DNA of 64,000 nucleotides from Hippophae tibetana (taxonomy: Eukaryota > Streptophyta > Magnoliopsida > Rosales > Elaeagnaceae), in the NCBI GenBank assembly GCA_037013495.1, contig CM072807.1:3763501-3827500 (forward strand), given 5' to 3'. Below the pieces are notes generated by a model that did no database searches, was not told the origin of the DNA, and saw only the letters and a program-made list of their open reading frames with translations. The position numbers were made by a program, and so were the translations under genes. Of this stretch, positions 12,960 through 25,300 are shown piece after piece. Numbering within the stretch: the stretch's first letter is position 1; every line of letters starts with the position of its first letter.

Positions 12960-13080
12960 ATCGATCCCTCTCAAAAATAAATCACGCCTACGTAACACGG
13001 GAGATCGATATTGAGATAATCGATCACTCCAAAAAATAAGTTATGTCTATGTAACACGTGGATCAATTTTTCTATAATAG
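12960..13080. repeat. Imperfect direct repeat, ~63-bp spacing
   Basis: The block gatcgatc-ctc-aaaaataa-tcacgcctacgtaacacg is followed about 63 bases later by gatcactccaaaaaataag, tatgtctatgtaacacg. Two diverged copies, function unknown. Confidence 0.55.
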
Positions 13081-13172
13081 GCATTAATATAATGGTGTGT
13101 TCAGCTTTTTATGAAGAAGTGTGATCAATTACAAATTGATCAATAGTGAGATCGATAATTCTAACTTAAAAA

Positions 13173-13301
13173 CTTAATATTTTTATCATGTAATTGTATA
13201 TATATTTAAGTGTATTTCATGTCATATTATAATTGATTAAATTAATAGTCTATATGAAATGCACTTAAATATATATACAATTCTATGATAAAGATATTAA
13301 G
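13173..13301. repeat. Foldback element, ~48-bp arms
   Basis: The arm starting CTTAATATTTTTATCATG (13173-13220) is mirrored by 13254-13301, ending GATAAAGATATTAAG. I count only a few mismatches over about 48 bases, with a loop of about 33 bases. A transcript would form one long hairpin, so the alternatives are a small MITE or a hairpin small-RNA precursor. No open frame lies inside. Confidence 0.8.
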
Positions 13302-15174
13302 ATAACGAGATTAAAGATAAGATTACATGTAAATATTTTATTTGTTAAAATAACTAGACTTCACACCAAATGAAATATATATTATTTTCACGTTCACATT
13401 GTTTATTCAACCTAACGTTAGATAAAGAAATTTCATCTTCATGCTCGTGCTAATGAGATTGAGCATTTAGTTAACACATACAAAACGCATATTGAGTCTC
13501 GTGTTCAGAGTCTGAAGCTCAAGATGAACATACCTTGAAATATTCACATTGATGCATACAACTGCTAGGTTTGTGAGCAGGGTTTAATACCACTTATAGG
13601 ACTTCAAATTGCTTTCATAAGGTAGTTAATATTAATCGTATGGTTTTTTGAAAAGTGATGATTTCAATAGAAGTTGTTTGAAATGAAGTTGTTTTGGTAA
13701 AAGTAACTTTCTTATCAACTTAAAAAGTGATTTTGTTAAAAGCAATTTAAAGGGAATCATTAATATGTTTGACATAAAGTTACTAAAATAATTTAAAGTG
13801 ATACTCCGACAATTAATATTGGAGTGCATCATGTTTTCTAAATTACTTTGTGAGGATTACTTTTCTTAAAAACACATAATATTTTTCAAAATTATAAAAC
13901 ACTTATCGTGAAAATTATAAAACAATTTTAAAAGTGCTTTTAAGTTATTTAAAATTACTTTAAACGAAAAAGAGAATCAATTTTAGTCTAACCTAAGTAC
14001 CGTAACCCAATCCCTTAAAACTCTAAAAGTTACCATAATTCAAACTTATGAAAACTCTACTCTCACAGGTTAACAACAAGTAATACAATACTCGTAAAAT
14101 TATCCGGATGTTAGGTTGTTAACGGCACGGGTGGTACGTGCAGGGACCCCTCCCTTGTTCCATATCTTTGATTTAAAATTTACGCTACACTCTCATTAAA
14201 AAACATTATGTGATATATCTAGATTTCCAATTAAGAAAGGGGATAGAATATTTTAAATATTAATTTTTTAATATATGTTTTAGTAATTATTTTATTTTTA
14301 TTATTAAAAACTAAGACATTGATAAAATATTATATAATAAAAATAATAAGAAAATTTTGAACCAATAAATAATATTTATATGATAAAGAAGAAATATTTA
14401 TTTTTGTATTAAACAAATTTAATAGAATATTGTTATAAAATAATTATAATACTTTATATTTTTATAACTTAAGTAAATAATTTAAATAATTCTTATAAAA
14501 GAAAAATTATTGATATTTTAAAAAAATAAAAAAATAATTTAAAGATAAAATATAAAATATACAATATACTTGAGATTAGTTTGACTTTCAATATATCTAA
14601 ATCTATAAAAAAAATTAAAAAAATTAAACTTTTTATATCTTTATTGAAATGAGATATATAGTTTTGGAATGCATGCCTACTCCTTATCCTGTAAAATATG
14701 AACTATCATTCCATGTTTTTCATTCTCCATTTTAACACTTCCACCATTGTTTCTAATCCGATAATTTCTACAAAAAAAATGAGTTTACCTCATTAAGAAA
14801 AATTAACAATTTTACTTGAAGCGAGAGCTTTGAAAAATATGGATAGCAAAAGAAAATAAAAAATTAATACTTTTAATTTTTATATAACTTAATTATTCAC
14901 GTTATTTATTTTTTTCGATTCACTCTAAGAAAACATATTTTTACTACATTATATATGAAATCATATATGAAATCATATGTGATTTGCACTTTTTACTATG
15001 AAAACATATATATTTTTAGATTATAAGAAAAATAATATACATTTACAGCATAAAAGAATGTTAATAATAAAATTTTATTTACGTGTAATTAAATTAAATT
15101 AATATTATATGTTATTTTTTAAAATAAACTACTTATGTAACTTGCTTTATACACACATTAATGCAATTACTTTG

Positions 15175-15367
15175 AGTAGAAATTCACTAAATGTATTTAC
15201 AAGGGTGAGATTACACTGAAGATTAATACATGTATAAATATAAAAAAAAATCTGCTTTTTCTAAAAATGTTTTTAGGAAAAGTATATTAGTTGCATACAA
15301 CTAATATACAGCTTATAAAGTATATTAGTTGTATATAACTAATATACCATTAAATGATTTATTAACA
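15175..15367 (-). repeat. 3' LTR of the Copia element
   Basis: 193 bp, read on the minus strand from TGTTAATAAATC to GAATTTCTACT. The internal side is preceded by the purine tract TTGAGGGAGAG. It contains the palindromic words tatattagttg / caactaatata twice, one more than the other LTR. Confidence 0.9.
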
Positions 15368-15374
15368 CTCTCCC

Positions 15375-15911
15375 TCAAGTTGGCGCGTAGATATCAATCA
15401 TGCTCAACTTGCTTAGTAAGACATATAATGACTTCTTGGAGACTATTTTGGTAAGTATATCTGCAAGTTGCTCTTCTGTGAGAACAAAAGGAAAACTAAT
15501 AAGTTTGGCATCTAACTTCTCTTTTATAAAGTGACGATCAACCTCTACATGCTTAGTGCGATCATGTTGTACTGGATTTTGTGATATATCAATGGCTGCC
15601 CGATTGTCACAATACATCTACATAGTATTTTTGAGTTCGAAACCCAAATCTAATAACAAAGTTCTTATCCACAGCAATTCACAAACCCCATGAGTCATAC
15701 CTCTATACTCGGCCTCAGCACTAGATCGTGCCACCACTTTCTGCTTCTTACTTTTCCATGTAACCAAATTTCCTCCCACAAAGGTGAAATAACCCGATGT
15801 TGACTTTCTATCTGTAATACTTCCTGCCCAATCTACATCTGTGAATCCACAGACTTCAAGAGGATTGTTGTGTTTAGAGAACATTACTCCCCTTCCTGGA
15901 GCCGATTTCAA
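15375..15911 (-). pseudogene. Copia RNase H region
   Basis: Matches the Ty1/Copia RNase H domain. Diagnostic words are FTDVDWAG, DRKSTSGY, SSAEAEYRGM, CDNRAAIDIS, RTKHVEVDRHFI and ADILTK. Part of the broken pol region of the element at 15175-20561. Confidence 0.9.
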
Positions 15912-16069
15912 ATACCTTAAATTCTCAAAACAACATTCATATGGTTCTCACTTGGATTGTGCATGAACTGACTCACCACACTTACTGCATATGCAACATC
16001 TAGTCTAGTATGAGCTAAGTAAATCAAACGTCCAACCAATCTCTGATAGCGAGCTCGATCAGTTGATAT

Positions 16070-16774
16070 CTAATCTGGATACTCTGCTAAATAATGATTT
16101 TGCTCAATAGGAGTGTCAATAGGTTTGCAATCCAACATACCTGTCTCTGTTAGCAGATCAATAATGTACTTCCTCTGACACAGATATATTCCTTCTCTTC
16201 CCCTGGCTACCTCAATTCCTAAGAAGTACTTTAGTTCACCTAAGTCCTTCATTTCGAATTCAGATGCTAGTTGTCTTTGTAATTTATCCATCTCAATAGT
16301 ATCATCACCAGTGATTACCATATCATCAACATAAATGATTAGGGTTGTTACCTTCCCTCGTTGATGTTTGAGAAATAGAGTATGGTCTGAATTACTCTGT
16401 CTGTAACCAACCTTTTGCATGAACTGTGAAAACCTTCCAAACCAGGCTCGAGGGGATTGCTTGAGGCCATACAAAGACTTCCTCAATTTGCATACAAAAT
16501 TACCAGGAGAATCAACTACATACCCAGGTGGAAGACTCATGTACATCTCCTCGGCTAATTCTCCATGAAGAAACGCATTCTTGACATCAAACTGTCGAAG
16601 TGGCCAGTTTAGGTTAATAGCAAGTGAGAGCAGAACCCGAATCGTGTTCATTTTGGCAACAGGAGCAAAAGTCTCATCATAGTCTACACCATACGTTTGA
16701 GTAAACCCTTTTGCTACAAGACGAGCTTTATACCGATTTACGGATCCATCACCATTATGTTTTATAGTAAACAC
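16070..16774 (-). pseudogene. Copia reverse transcriptase region
   Basis: Typical RVT_2 reverse transcriptase. Visible are YKARLVAKGFTQ, DYDETFAPVAK, FDVKNAFLHGEL, SLYGLKQSPRAWF and the catalytic YVDDM motif. Part of the broken pol region. Confidence 0.92.
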
Positions 16775-16801
16775 TCATCGACAACCAACTGCCTTTTTTC
16801 C

Positions 16802-18060
16802 TTATGGTGGTGACACAAGTTGCCAAGTATCGTTCTTCTTTAACGCATCCATCTCTTCAGCCATTGCCTTCCTCCATATTGGATCTCCCAACGCATCCTG
16901 CACTTTATTAGGTACTGATACACCAGATATTTGATTCACAAATGATTTATATGACTTAGATAATCTTTTAGTGGACATGTAATTGGCTACTCGGTATTTT
17001 GATTTTGCATGAATATTTGGTTCATACCTTTTGGCAGGTTGACCTCGAGTAGACCTATTTGGTAACACATATTGTCCAACATTAGACTCGATGCTATTAG
17101 TAGGTGTACATACCTCAGATGAGTGACCTTCAGTACCAGGGAGTTGTTGATCAAGGGTATCTGAGGGTACAGTTGTGTCTTCAATGTCATTTGTTGTAAG
17201 TGAATTTGGTGCTTGAATACTTGAAGCATCTGCTTCTGCAATGACTTGTCTCTTTGAAGCATTAGTTGGTGATTCACCTAATGCCTCCCCCTCACCATGA
17301 TACAGTTCTTTGAAATATGTATTCTCCCCCTGACGAGCAGTATCAGGCGAGGAAAAATAACTCATGTCCTCAAAGAAGGTGACATCCATAGTAACATAAT
17401 ACTTTCTGGTTCGTGGGTGGAAGCACTTGTACCCTTTCTGATAACTTTCATAACCAACAAACACACATTTAATTGCTCGGGCATCTAATTTAGACCTTTG
17501 ATTTTTAGGAATATGCACAAAAGCAACACAACCAAATACACGGGTAGGAAGATTATGAAAGGATGATAAGGAGACGTAAGATGTGAAAATCTGGAATGGG
17601 ATGTTTCCGTTAAGGACACAAGACGGGAGACGATTGATGAGATGGGCAAAAGCCTGTACAGCATCACCCCAAAGGTATTTTCGCATATAAGCACTAAATA
17701 AGAGTGCACGAGCCATATCAAGTAAATGACGATTTTTTATTTCAGACACTCTATTTTGTTCTGGTGTTTGCGGACAAGTAGTTTGGTGAATAATCTCATG
17801 TGTTTTGAATTTTTTTTGAAAGACATGATTAACATATTCCCCACCATTGTCAAAACGGAGGATCCGAATGATGGCATTATATTATGTTTGAACGAAGGTA
17901 TGAAAATTTTGAAAAACTGAAAAAACTTCATCTTTTGTTCTAAGAAGAGAAATCCACGATAACCTTATACAGTCATCGATAAACGAAACGAAATATCGCA
18001 TACCCGATATAGCTGGCTCTTTAGATGGTCCCCAAACATCAGAATGAATTAATTAAAAAG
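16802..18060 (-). pseudogene. Copia integrase region
   Basis: C-terminal half of a Copia integrase and the linker towards reverse transcriptase. Recognisable words are HLINRLPS, FGCVAFVHIPK, KCVFVGY, KGYKCFHPRTRKYYV and the linker word WRKAMAEEMDALKKN. Part of the broken pol region. Confidence 0.85.
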
Positions 18061-18875
18061 GAATAGTACTTTTATTAGAAATACTAGGAGAATAAGTAAT
18101 ACGATGGCTCTTGGCCAAAACACAAGTCTCACAATGTAAAACAGTCTCATTAACACCAATAAATAAAATGGGCATAGTTTTTTTCATAAGACTAAAAGAC
18201 GGATGCCCTAAGCGGCGATGCCACAACCAAATTTCACTTAGCTTATCGGAACTAGAAGTCAATGCAGTGCTTGCCCTTGCTCCTGGTTTCTCCCCTCCGT
18301 ATTTCTGATCTAAACAGAACAATTTGTCCCTTAGATACCCTCGACCAATTATTGCCTTGGTAAGAAGATCCTGAAAAATCACATACATAGGATAAAATGT
18401 TACAAAGCATCTAGACTCAAGGTTCAACTGTGGGACAGAGATTAAGTGATGAGATAAGTCAGGTACATATAAAACATTATGGAGTTGTAAAGATTGAGTG
18501 ATATAAACTGACCCCTTTCCTAAGACAGAAAAGGCCTCACCATTAGCATTCGTAACATAAGACACTAGTGGGGGAAATAACTCATTAAAATAAGATTTAT
18601 CATAAGTCATATGATCAGATGCACCAGAATCAATAATCCAAGTATTAGACCCAACAGAGTGAGAAACATTTAAGGTCATACCAATCTTACCACGACCAGT
18701 TATTGAAGCTGTAGGGATACCTCCACATTCCATAGGATGATTCTGTCCATAGTAGTCTGGTTCTTGGACAATTTGCACGGCAACTGCTTTTACTTTAGAG
18801 CGATACCCATTTTGTTGTTTTGCTGCATAGTAGTTTGCTTTTGGTTTCAAGTGTGCATATAGTTTCCAACAAGTC
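18061..18875 (-). pseudogene. Copia protease and pre-integrase region
   Basis: The aspartic protease signature WIIDSGASDHMT is followed by the GAG_pre-integrase domain with LWHRRLGHPS and the zinc-binding CETCVLAKSHR segment at the integrase N-terminus. Part of the same broken element. Confidence 0.88.
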
Positions 18876-19604
18876 TCACGAAGATGCCCCTTGTTCATTG
18901 CAATAAGAGCAGGGAGAACGGGGGCGATTGGTAAAACCCGGTGAAGGTCCATGTTGATGAAGTGGAATTGAATTTTGATGCTGGAGGAAGGGTGCCTTTG
19001 ATTTGGCTTGAATGGATAGGCTTGATACCTCAACATGTGCCTGATGAAGACTCTCTTGCTGAGATTCGTCTTTACGGATGTATGTAAAGGCAATAGTCAA
19101 GCTCGGAGGGTCGGACATTCGAAACAGTTCGCCTTTAGCACTATTATGTTTTGTACCTCTTAAAAAGGCATGTACTCGTTCAAGCTCCTTCTCCTTCTGG
19201 TACCACAAAAGGTCTTCTGAATTTTTAATTTTACACGGGCGTTTCTGGTCAATTTCAGCCCATACATTTTTCAGCTTGGTAAAAAAAAAAGATACTGGTT
19301 GCCCATTTTTTTGCATGCCAGCAGCTTTGTACATGAGTTCATACACTTGAATAAAGTCAGACTCATTTGTATAAAGATCGCTTAAGGTATTCCATATAGC
19401 CTTAGCAGTTTCAGATTCCTCCACCATTTGTAATATATCATCAGTGATTGCTCTAAATAGAATTGACATGACAAAGCCATCATCATCTTCCCACCTAGTA
19501 TAGGCGTCTATATCATCTTGGTTAGGAGCCCTAATTGATCCAGATACATGTCTCATCTTATGCATCCCACGAAGATAAACAGAATAACTTTTTTCCATGT
19601 TCAA
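18876..19604 (-). pseudogene. Copia gag region (UBN2-type)
   Basis: Resembles plant Copia gag of the UBN2/retrotran_gag class: AKAIWNTLSDLYTN, a Lys/Glu-rich middle, FLRGTKH and a C-terminal region leading to a Cys-rich zinc knuckle (CSYCNEQG). It is the first coding region of the element after the leader. Confidence 0.85.
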
Positions 19605-19784
19605 AAATTTGTACCATTAAGTTTAGTACCCCCGAAAGAACCAATTTCTGAACTCTTAACAGAAACTTTAAAATTTGGAACTTCATGAATTCTGGAAACT
19701 TGATGTTGTCTTGAATCTTCCATTGAAATAATAAAAAAAAGTATATTGTGCAGCGGAATAAAAAAATTGGATTTTTTTTGGGCG

Positions 19785-19975
19785 AGTTGGGCTGATAAAT
19801 GGGTTGTTTGAATGTTTGGGCTAATGGGCTTGAATTAGGGCTGATAATTAGAAGTTGATGGGCTTGGAGCTGATGGGCTAGGGTTGGGCTGATAATTAGG
19901 GCTTATAGCTGATGGGCTAGGGTTGGGTTGATAATTAGGGCTTATTTTGGCTGATAATGAGCTGATAATTAGGGT
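19785..19975 (-). repeat. Minisatellite in the Copia leader (gggctgataatt)
   Basis: The words gggctgataatta, gctgatgggctagggttg and close variants recur many times within 190 bases between the 5' LTR and gag. Internal leader minisatellites are known from plant LTR elements and often vary in copy number. Confidence 0.8.
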
Positions 19976-20039
19976 TTTTTAAAAAATCTGAAAATTTAAG
20001 AAACATAAGAAACAATTTTAAGAAACTGCACACCAGGTT

Positions 20040-20330
20040 TCGGCTGATACCAGCAACTGAACGGCGAGCTGGTCGGCGATGGCGTAGAGGTGTGCAGGTG
20101 GCGCGAAGCTGGACGCTGCGCAGGGTTGAACAGCGCATAGGGGCGCGAGCTGAACGGCACGCAGACTGCGCGGGGCTGAACGGCGCGCTGGGCTACGCAG
20201 GGTTGATGGCGGAGGGTTGCGCCGGGTTGAACAGCGCAAGGTTGCGCGGTGGATGACACAGGCTGAACAACGCGGACTAGACGGTGCGTGGACGACGGAT
20301 CTGCAACTGCAGCGCGAGGTAAACAGTCTG
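20040..20330 (-). repeat. GC-rich repeated leader of the Copia element
   Basis: About 290 bases with a G+C content far above the window average, built from variants of gcgcgaagctgaacggcgc and ggttgaacagcgca. The implied repetitive Ala/Arg/Pro/Val open frame looks compositional, not genuine. Confidence 0.75.
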
Positions 20331-20392
20331 AGAAGACGGCGGCGCTAGGCGGCACTTCTATTCAGAAACCGGTAAATTTTTTCTTTTTTTCC

Positions 20393-20405
20393 TGCTCTGA
20401 TACCA
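20393..20405 (-). other. Primer-binding site of the Copia element
   Basis: TGGTATCAGAGC on the minus strand, directly after the 5' LTR. It is complementary to the 3' end of initiator Met-tRNA, the standard Copia primer. Confidence 0.9.
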
Positions 20406-20561
20406 AGTAGAAATTCACTAAATATATTTACAAGGGTGAGATTACACTGAAGATTAATACATATATAAATATAGAAAAAAAAAGAATCTACTTTTTCTAA
20501 AAATATTTTTAAGTGCATACAACTAATATACAGCTTATAACTATTAAATGATTTATTAACA
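20406..20561 (-). repeat. 5' LTR of the Copia element
   Basis: 156 bp with the same ends as the 3' LTR and a shorter middle (one palindromic block of about 40 bases fewer). Confidence 0.9.
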
Positions 20562-20566
20562 CTTTG

Positions 20567-22347
20567 CACACTGTTTGTAGTGAATGTCGAATATAAATTT
20601 AGCCATGTGCATGAAGCCATGAACTGAAGAGATGAATTAAGCATCAGCAAAGAAAAAATTGTAGCTCCCAGAATAAATAAAAAAGGAAAAAGGATTGAAG
20701 ATAAACTAGGATCGTATATATAATGCTCATTTAAAGAGACAGAGATCTGCTCAAATTGCTCCAAATATTAGGATAAAGGCGTAGATGACTATTGGGCCTC
20801 GTTTTCGGTTGACCCATATGGTTTACAAGGTTAGAATCAGGCCCATGATTCATATTTTTCTGGATCGGTCAATTCTAAGTACATTTATTAAAATCTTCAA
20901 ATATTAATAATTTAAGAAATTCTGTTTATATTTTTACAAAACTCTGCAAGTAGGTACCTTCAAACTTCAAAGCACACATTCTTATTTGGGTATTTAAAAT
21001 TTAACTTATAATTTTAAGCGGTACGGAACTATGTATGCCCTAACCTCTAATTCAAACAAGTTTTCAGCCCAATGGCTTTTCCAACTTTCATTAGACCTCG
21101 TGGGTCACACAATACTATTGTCGTTTTTGGAAGAAAAAAATACCTCGAAATGGAGGCATTTGAGGCGTGGGAGTTAAATGGGCAGAAATCGATTCATGAC
21201 GTCGTAATCGATGCGTTCATATACCTCTATAACTTTCCCTCAATAGCCATGGTTCTACAAATCATATAATTTCCAGTGTGTATTCACCTTCTCCCCAGCC
21301 GCTTCACAATCTGTTAATAGGGTAAAACCAGTCGAATCTCAAAGTGTCCTTCACCAGCCGTTTCACTTCTTTCTATCACCAGCCAGCCACTACGTTAGGT
21401 TAATTGCATAACATAGGCCGGTTCACGTTTGAGTTAAAATTAAAATCGAATCAATAATCTCAAAAAAATAAGAACCGATGATTACCTCGAGTGGATTAGA
21501 TATTGTATTTTACTCTTCTTCTTATTCTTCTTGTAATCACTAAATTTTTTAAAAATATTTATCAATTATTGCATTAACTTTTGTGTTTTACTAATCGATT
21601 AAAATTTAAATTTTAAATGATTTTAATTTTTTTCAATTAATAAATAAACAAAGATAATATATTCAATTCTATATTTTAAATAATACAAGTATTTACTATT
21701 TAATTTTTACTTGAGGATATGTTATGCTTGTGTTGTCCACTCTCTTATACTATGGGAACTTTGGACTTATAAATTAAGTAGGGAAGTATGGAAAAAAAGA
21801 ATAATTAAAATTTGAAAAGAATAATTGTGTTATAATATTAATTTTGTTATATATTAAATGTAAAGTCGGTAGAGAAAAAACTATTAGTTTTATTATTTTT
21901 TTGACTTTTTATTAAATAAATTATTATATTAAAATAAAAATATATATAACATAATATAATATAATATAAATATGAATTGAATGGGTTCTTATAACAAATT
22001 TAGTTTCAAGAACTGTATTATATAATTTTTAAATTCAAACTAACAATAAAATTTTATAATTTGAGTTGAGTTAGATTTGATAATTTAGTTAAATCAAATT
22101 GTTTTATTTTTAAACAATGAACACATTTATCATTTGTGTTAATGAAATTTTTAAATAATATCAATCATCAAATCTTAAAATACTAATATTAAAAATAATA
22201 ATATTTATATTTATAAATGATGTACTATTATCATTTTTAATCTATGTGTAAAATTTTATTTTTTAGCCTAATATCTACTCAAAATGAAATCTTATGGTTA
22301 ACATTTTTTATTTTTATAATATTATATTGAATTTTTTTTAATATGTG

Positions 22348-22399
<52 letters not shown>

Positions 22400-25300
22400 G
22401 AGTTGTGGTATGAAATAAATAATTTCATAAATACTAAAATCATTAATATCAAAAGATTAATTTTAAAATAAAGTAAGTCTAATGTTGTTATAAATATTAT
22501 ACTAATATCATTTTTTAATAATAAAGATATCATCTTTTTTCGTTAACAATCTAATAAAATATGTTATAAATATAAAATATTGGGTCGAATAAGACATATT
22601 TTAATGTTTAATATTAAAATGAAAATAAAAATAAGTCATATTGATTAAAACTAATATTAATATAATTTTATAAGTTAATATGGGTATTATAATTTTTTTT
22701 CAAAGTTACATGAGATTTTTATCTAATAAGACTCCTAATTAAGTGTTACTTCCTAAATATACTTACATGATTTATGTATGCATTTACATTTATAAGTCAC
22801 TCTGCTATTCAGTTCAGTAGGATAAAAGCAAGATCTATGTTTGGTTTTTGTTTGATATGTAATTAGGAATGATAATTTATGTTATAATTATATTATTTAA
22901 ATCAAACACAAATTATATATAAGTTAATTAAATTTAAATTTAATTTAGATAATTTTGAATAATACAAAAACATCAAAATTGTCTTAGTATTAGGTAGTAC
23001 CAATCCAATAAAAAAAATTATAATTATTATTAATAAGTGAATAATTTATATGTTGAATTTGTTAATTTATATGACATGAAAATTTAGTTTCATTTCTCTT
23101 ATTATTATTTTTGTAATTTCATCTTCATATATTGACCATTCTCGTATTAATAATAATTATACGGTATCTAATTAATAATGAATGTGATTAATTATATAAA
23201 TATTTTTAGATTTTATTTAAAAATAAGATCAATTATATATATTTTAATTTATAAATTATTTTATATAAAATACTTATGATGAGTTTATTAATTTATTTAT
23301 AAGTCTGTTAAATTAACTTATAATTTTATTATTCGTAGTTATTTTTGTAAATATATTAAGTTATCATTAATTATAATTACATGAAATTTAAGTCTAATAA
23401 AAATTTATAACAAAATTTTTAATTGTATATTTAATTTTATTAAAATACATTGAATTTAGTTAAACGGTTTTATTATTTTAATTACATTAAAAATTATAAA
23501 AAAATTACAATATTTAAAATCTATATTAGGTTAAATAAGGTAAAAATGATTCATTGATATATATAAATAAAAATTTGAGTCAATTTAAAATAGTCTGTGT
23601 CTATCAGATTTTTTAATTTGTATTAAAATTGATAACTCAAGACATAAATTAAATTAAATTTAAATTTAAATTATATCAATTTATAATATTATCTTGAAAT
23701 AAAGTAACCCAACCCTTGTAAATTGACAACCGGAACATATCATTTACATCCGACGCTGTTTAATTGCTTTACTTTGTGTGTTTTCATTTTTTATTTTTAT
23801 TTTATTCACAAGTTATTTTAATGATTTTGTTTGTTATATTTATTTATTTATAACATTTTCTATTTTAAATTTTGAAATAGCCAAATAGGCTATCATCATC
23901 AAATTAATAAGATGGTACGACTTTGACAAGAAAATGTCACAAATTATCAACAAAACTATCACCTTATTTGTGGTGTCTGCTGGTGATCCATGTGAAGATA
24001 ATAGAATAAGTGTATTTTTGAATTTTATATTTTGCGAAATAACAATTAACAACGAAGTTTTAAACAAAAGTCTTCCATTAAAAAATAAATAAATAAATAA
24101 ATAAGAAAACAAGTCTTTGTTACGGTAGAAAACAAGTCTTTATTATCATAATAATAATTATTATTTTATTTAAAAATATAAGTGAATAATACTTGATTAA
24201 AAGAAGAAATAATATAATGAATTTTGAATATCACATCACGTTATTAACTCGTGACATGCTAGCTGTAGTGTAGTTACTTGTAAACAGCTTTTAAAGCAGT
24301 GTTTTATATCATTATTATATTATAACACTGTAATAGAATGAAAACAAAATACTATCACATTTGATTCAGTTATTTTATCTAATTTTTATTTATATATTTT
24401 AATTTTAAAGATTCATATTTACCAGTGGTATATAAAACATAGTATTACTAATTTTAATTGAATTTATATTTAAATAAAAACATTAAATATGTACAAATTT
24501 ATCTGAGCCCATGCATATTAATTATAATAAATTATGTTTTAAAATTATTAAAAGAAATAATTTTTATATTATTAAAATGATATAATATAATTAATACTGT
24601 TGATAAATTTTTTTTAAAATAATTTTATACAATTTACGTAGACAAACAATTAAATATTTAGTTTCACATTTAAATACAACCTAACAAGAGTAACAACCTT
24701 GATGATATTGTGCAACAAGACTTAGAGAGCATGTGGTGATATAAGTATGAACTAGCTTCGTTTTAAATAGTCATTGACGCATATGTCATCGCTATTAAGG
24801 CTGACACATATACGCATGGTACTGAAGAGTCAGTCATTTTTGGCTACAGATATTTAATCTCGCAATTAAAAGGGGCCAAAAGGAAAAATAAGTGCTTGCC
24901 CTCCAAGTGGACTGCCCTAGGTTGAGGTTCCCTACGTATAATTCCTTTAATGTATAAACAATTTTGAGATCCGTCAGTTTTGCCTTAAGCTCTGGAAAAA
25001 TTGAAGGTCATTTTCTTTGATGTCATGATTTAAAAAAAAAAAAAAAAAGCATGATAATAACAAAAGTTGTGAATTAATTCCCCAATATAATGGTAGTAGC
25101 TGCAAGGCAATCTTTTGCTTCCTTTGGAGACCAAGACTTGGTCACATCAACAAAAATTTGTCTTATATGTGGGTTTGTTTCTCTTTCACGTGGGTTATAT
25201 GCTTAATAATCAAATTCAGAAACAATCCACTCTTTATATAACTCATGCATGTGTATTACCAGCTGGTTTCCTCCCCCAATCCATATTGGTATTTTGTTAA

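Larger units (their letters stand above)
9123..15169. other. AT-rich intergenic spacer, 6 kb
   Basis: No gene is recognised on either strand. The longest open frame (13832-13632, minus, 66 residues) is low-complexity Lys/Leu/Ser and is not credible. The spacer holds an inverted repeat near 9.5 kb, a possible non-autonomous hAT-like element at 12.4 kb, a short direct repeat at 13.0 kb and a foldback at 13.2 kb. Confidence 0.65.
15175..20561 (-). mobile_element. Ty1/Copia LTR retrotransposon, broken fossil
   Basis: A 5.4-kb element in minus orientation with both LTRs, a primer-binding site for initiator Met-tRNA and a polypurine tract. Domains follow the Copia order gag, protease, integrase, reverse transcriptase, RNase H. 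The structure is nearly full length, but the coding region is broken in roughly half a dozen places, so it is a dead copy. The LTRs differ by about 3% over the aligned part plus one block of about 40 bases. With the commonly used plant rate this suggests insertion about 1-1.5 million years ago, a rough inference. Confidence 0.93.
15170..20566. repeat. 5-bp target duplication (ctttg) around the Copia element
   Basis: ctttg occurs at 15170-15174 and again at 20562-20566, directly abutting the two LTR ends. This fixes the element boundaries and shows a single integration event. Confidence 0.85.

Noticed and set aside
13632-13990. Repeated aaaagtgctttt / agaagttgttt words suggesting a MITE
   Set aside because: Low complexity and no paired termini; the evidence is too weak to list as an element.
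19935-20355. Ala/Pro/Arg-rich minus-strand open frames in the Copia leader
   Set aside because: Several overlapping frames are open only because the leader is a GC-rich repeat; no domain, and the position is upstream of gag.
21072-21269. 65-residue plus-strand open frame with normal-looking composition
   Set aside because: No recognisable family, no splice partners or promoter evident; too short to support as a gene.
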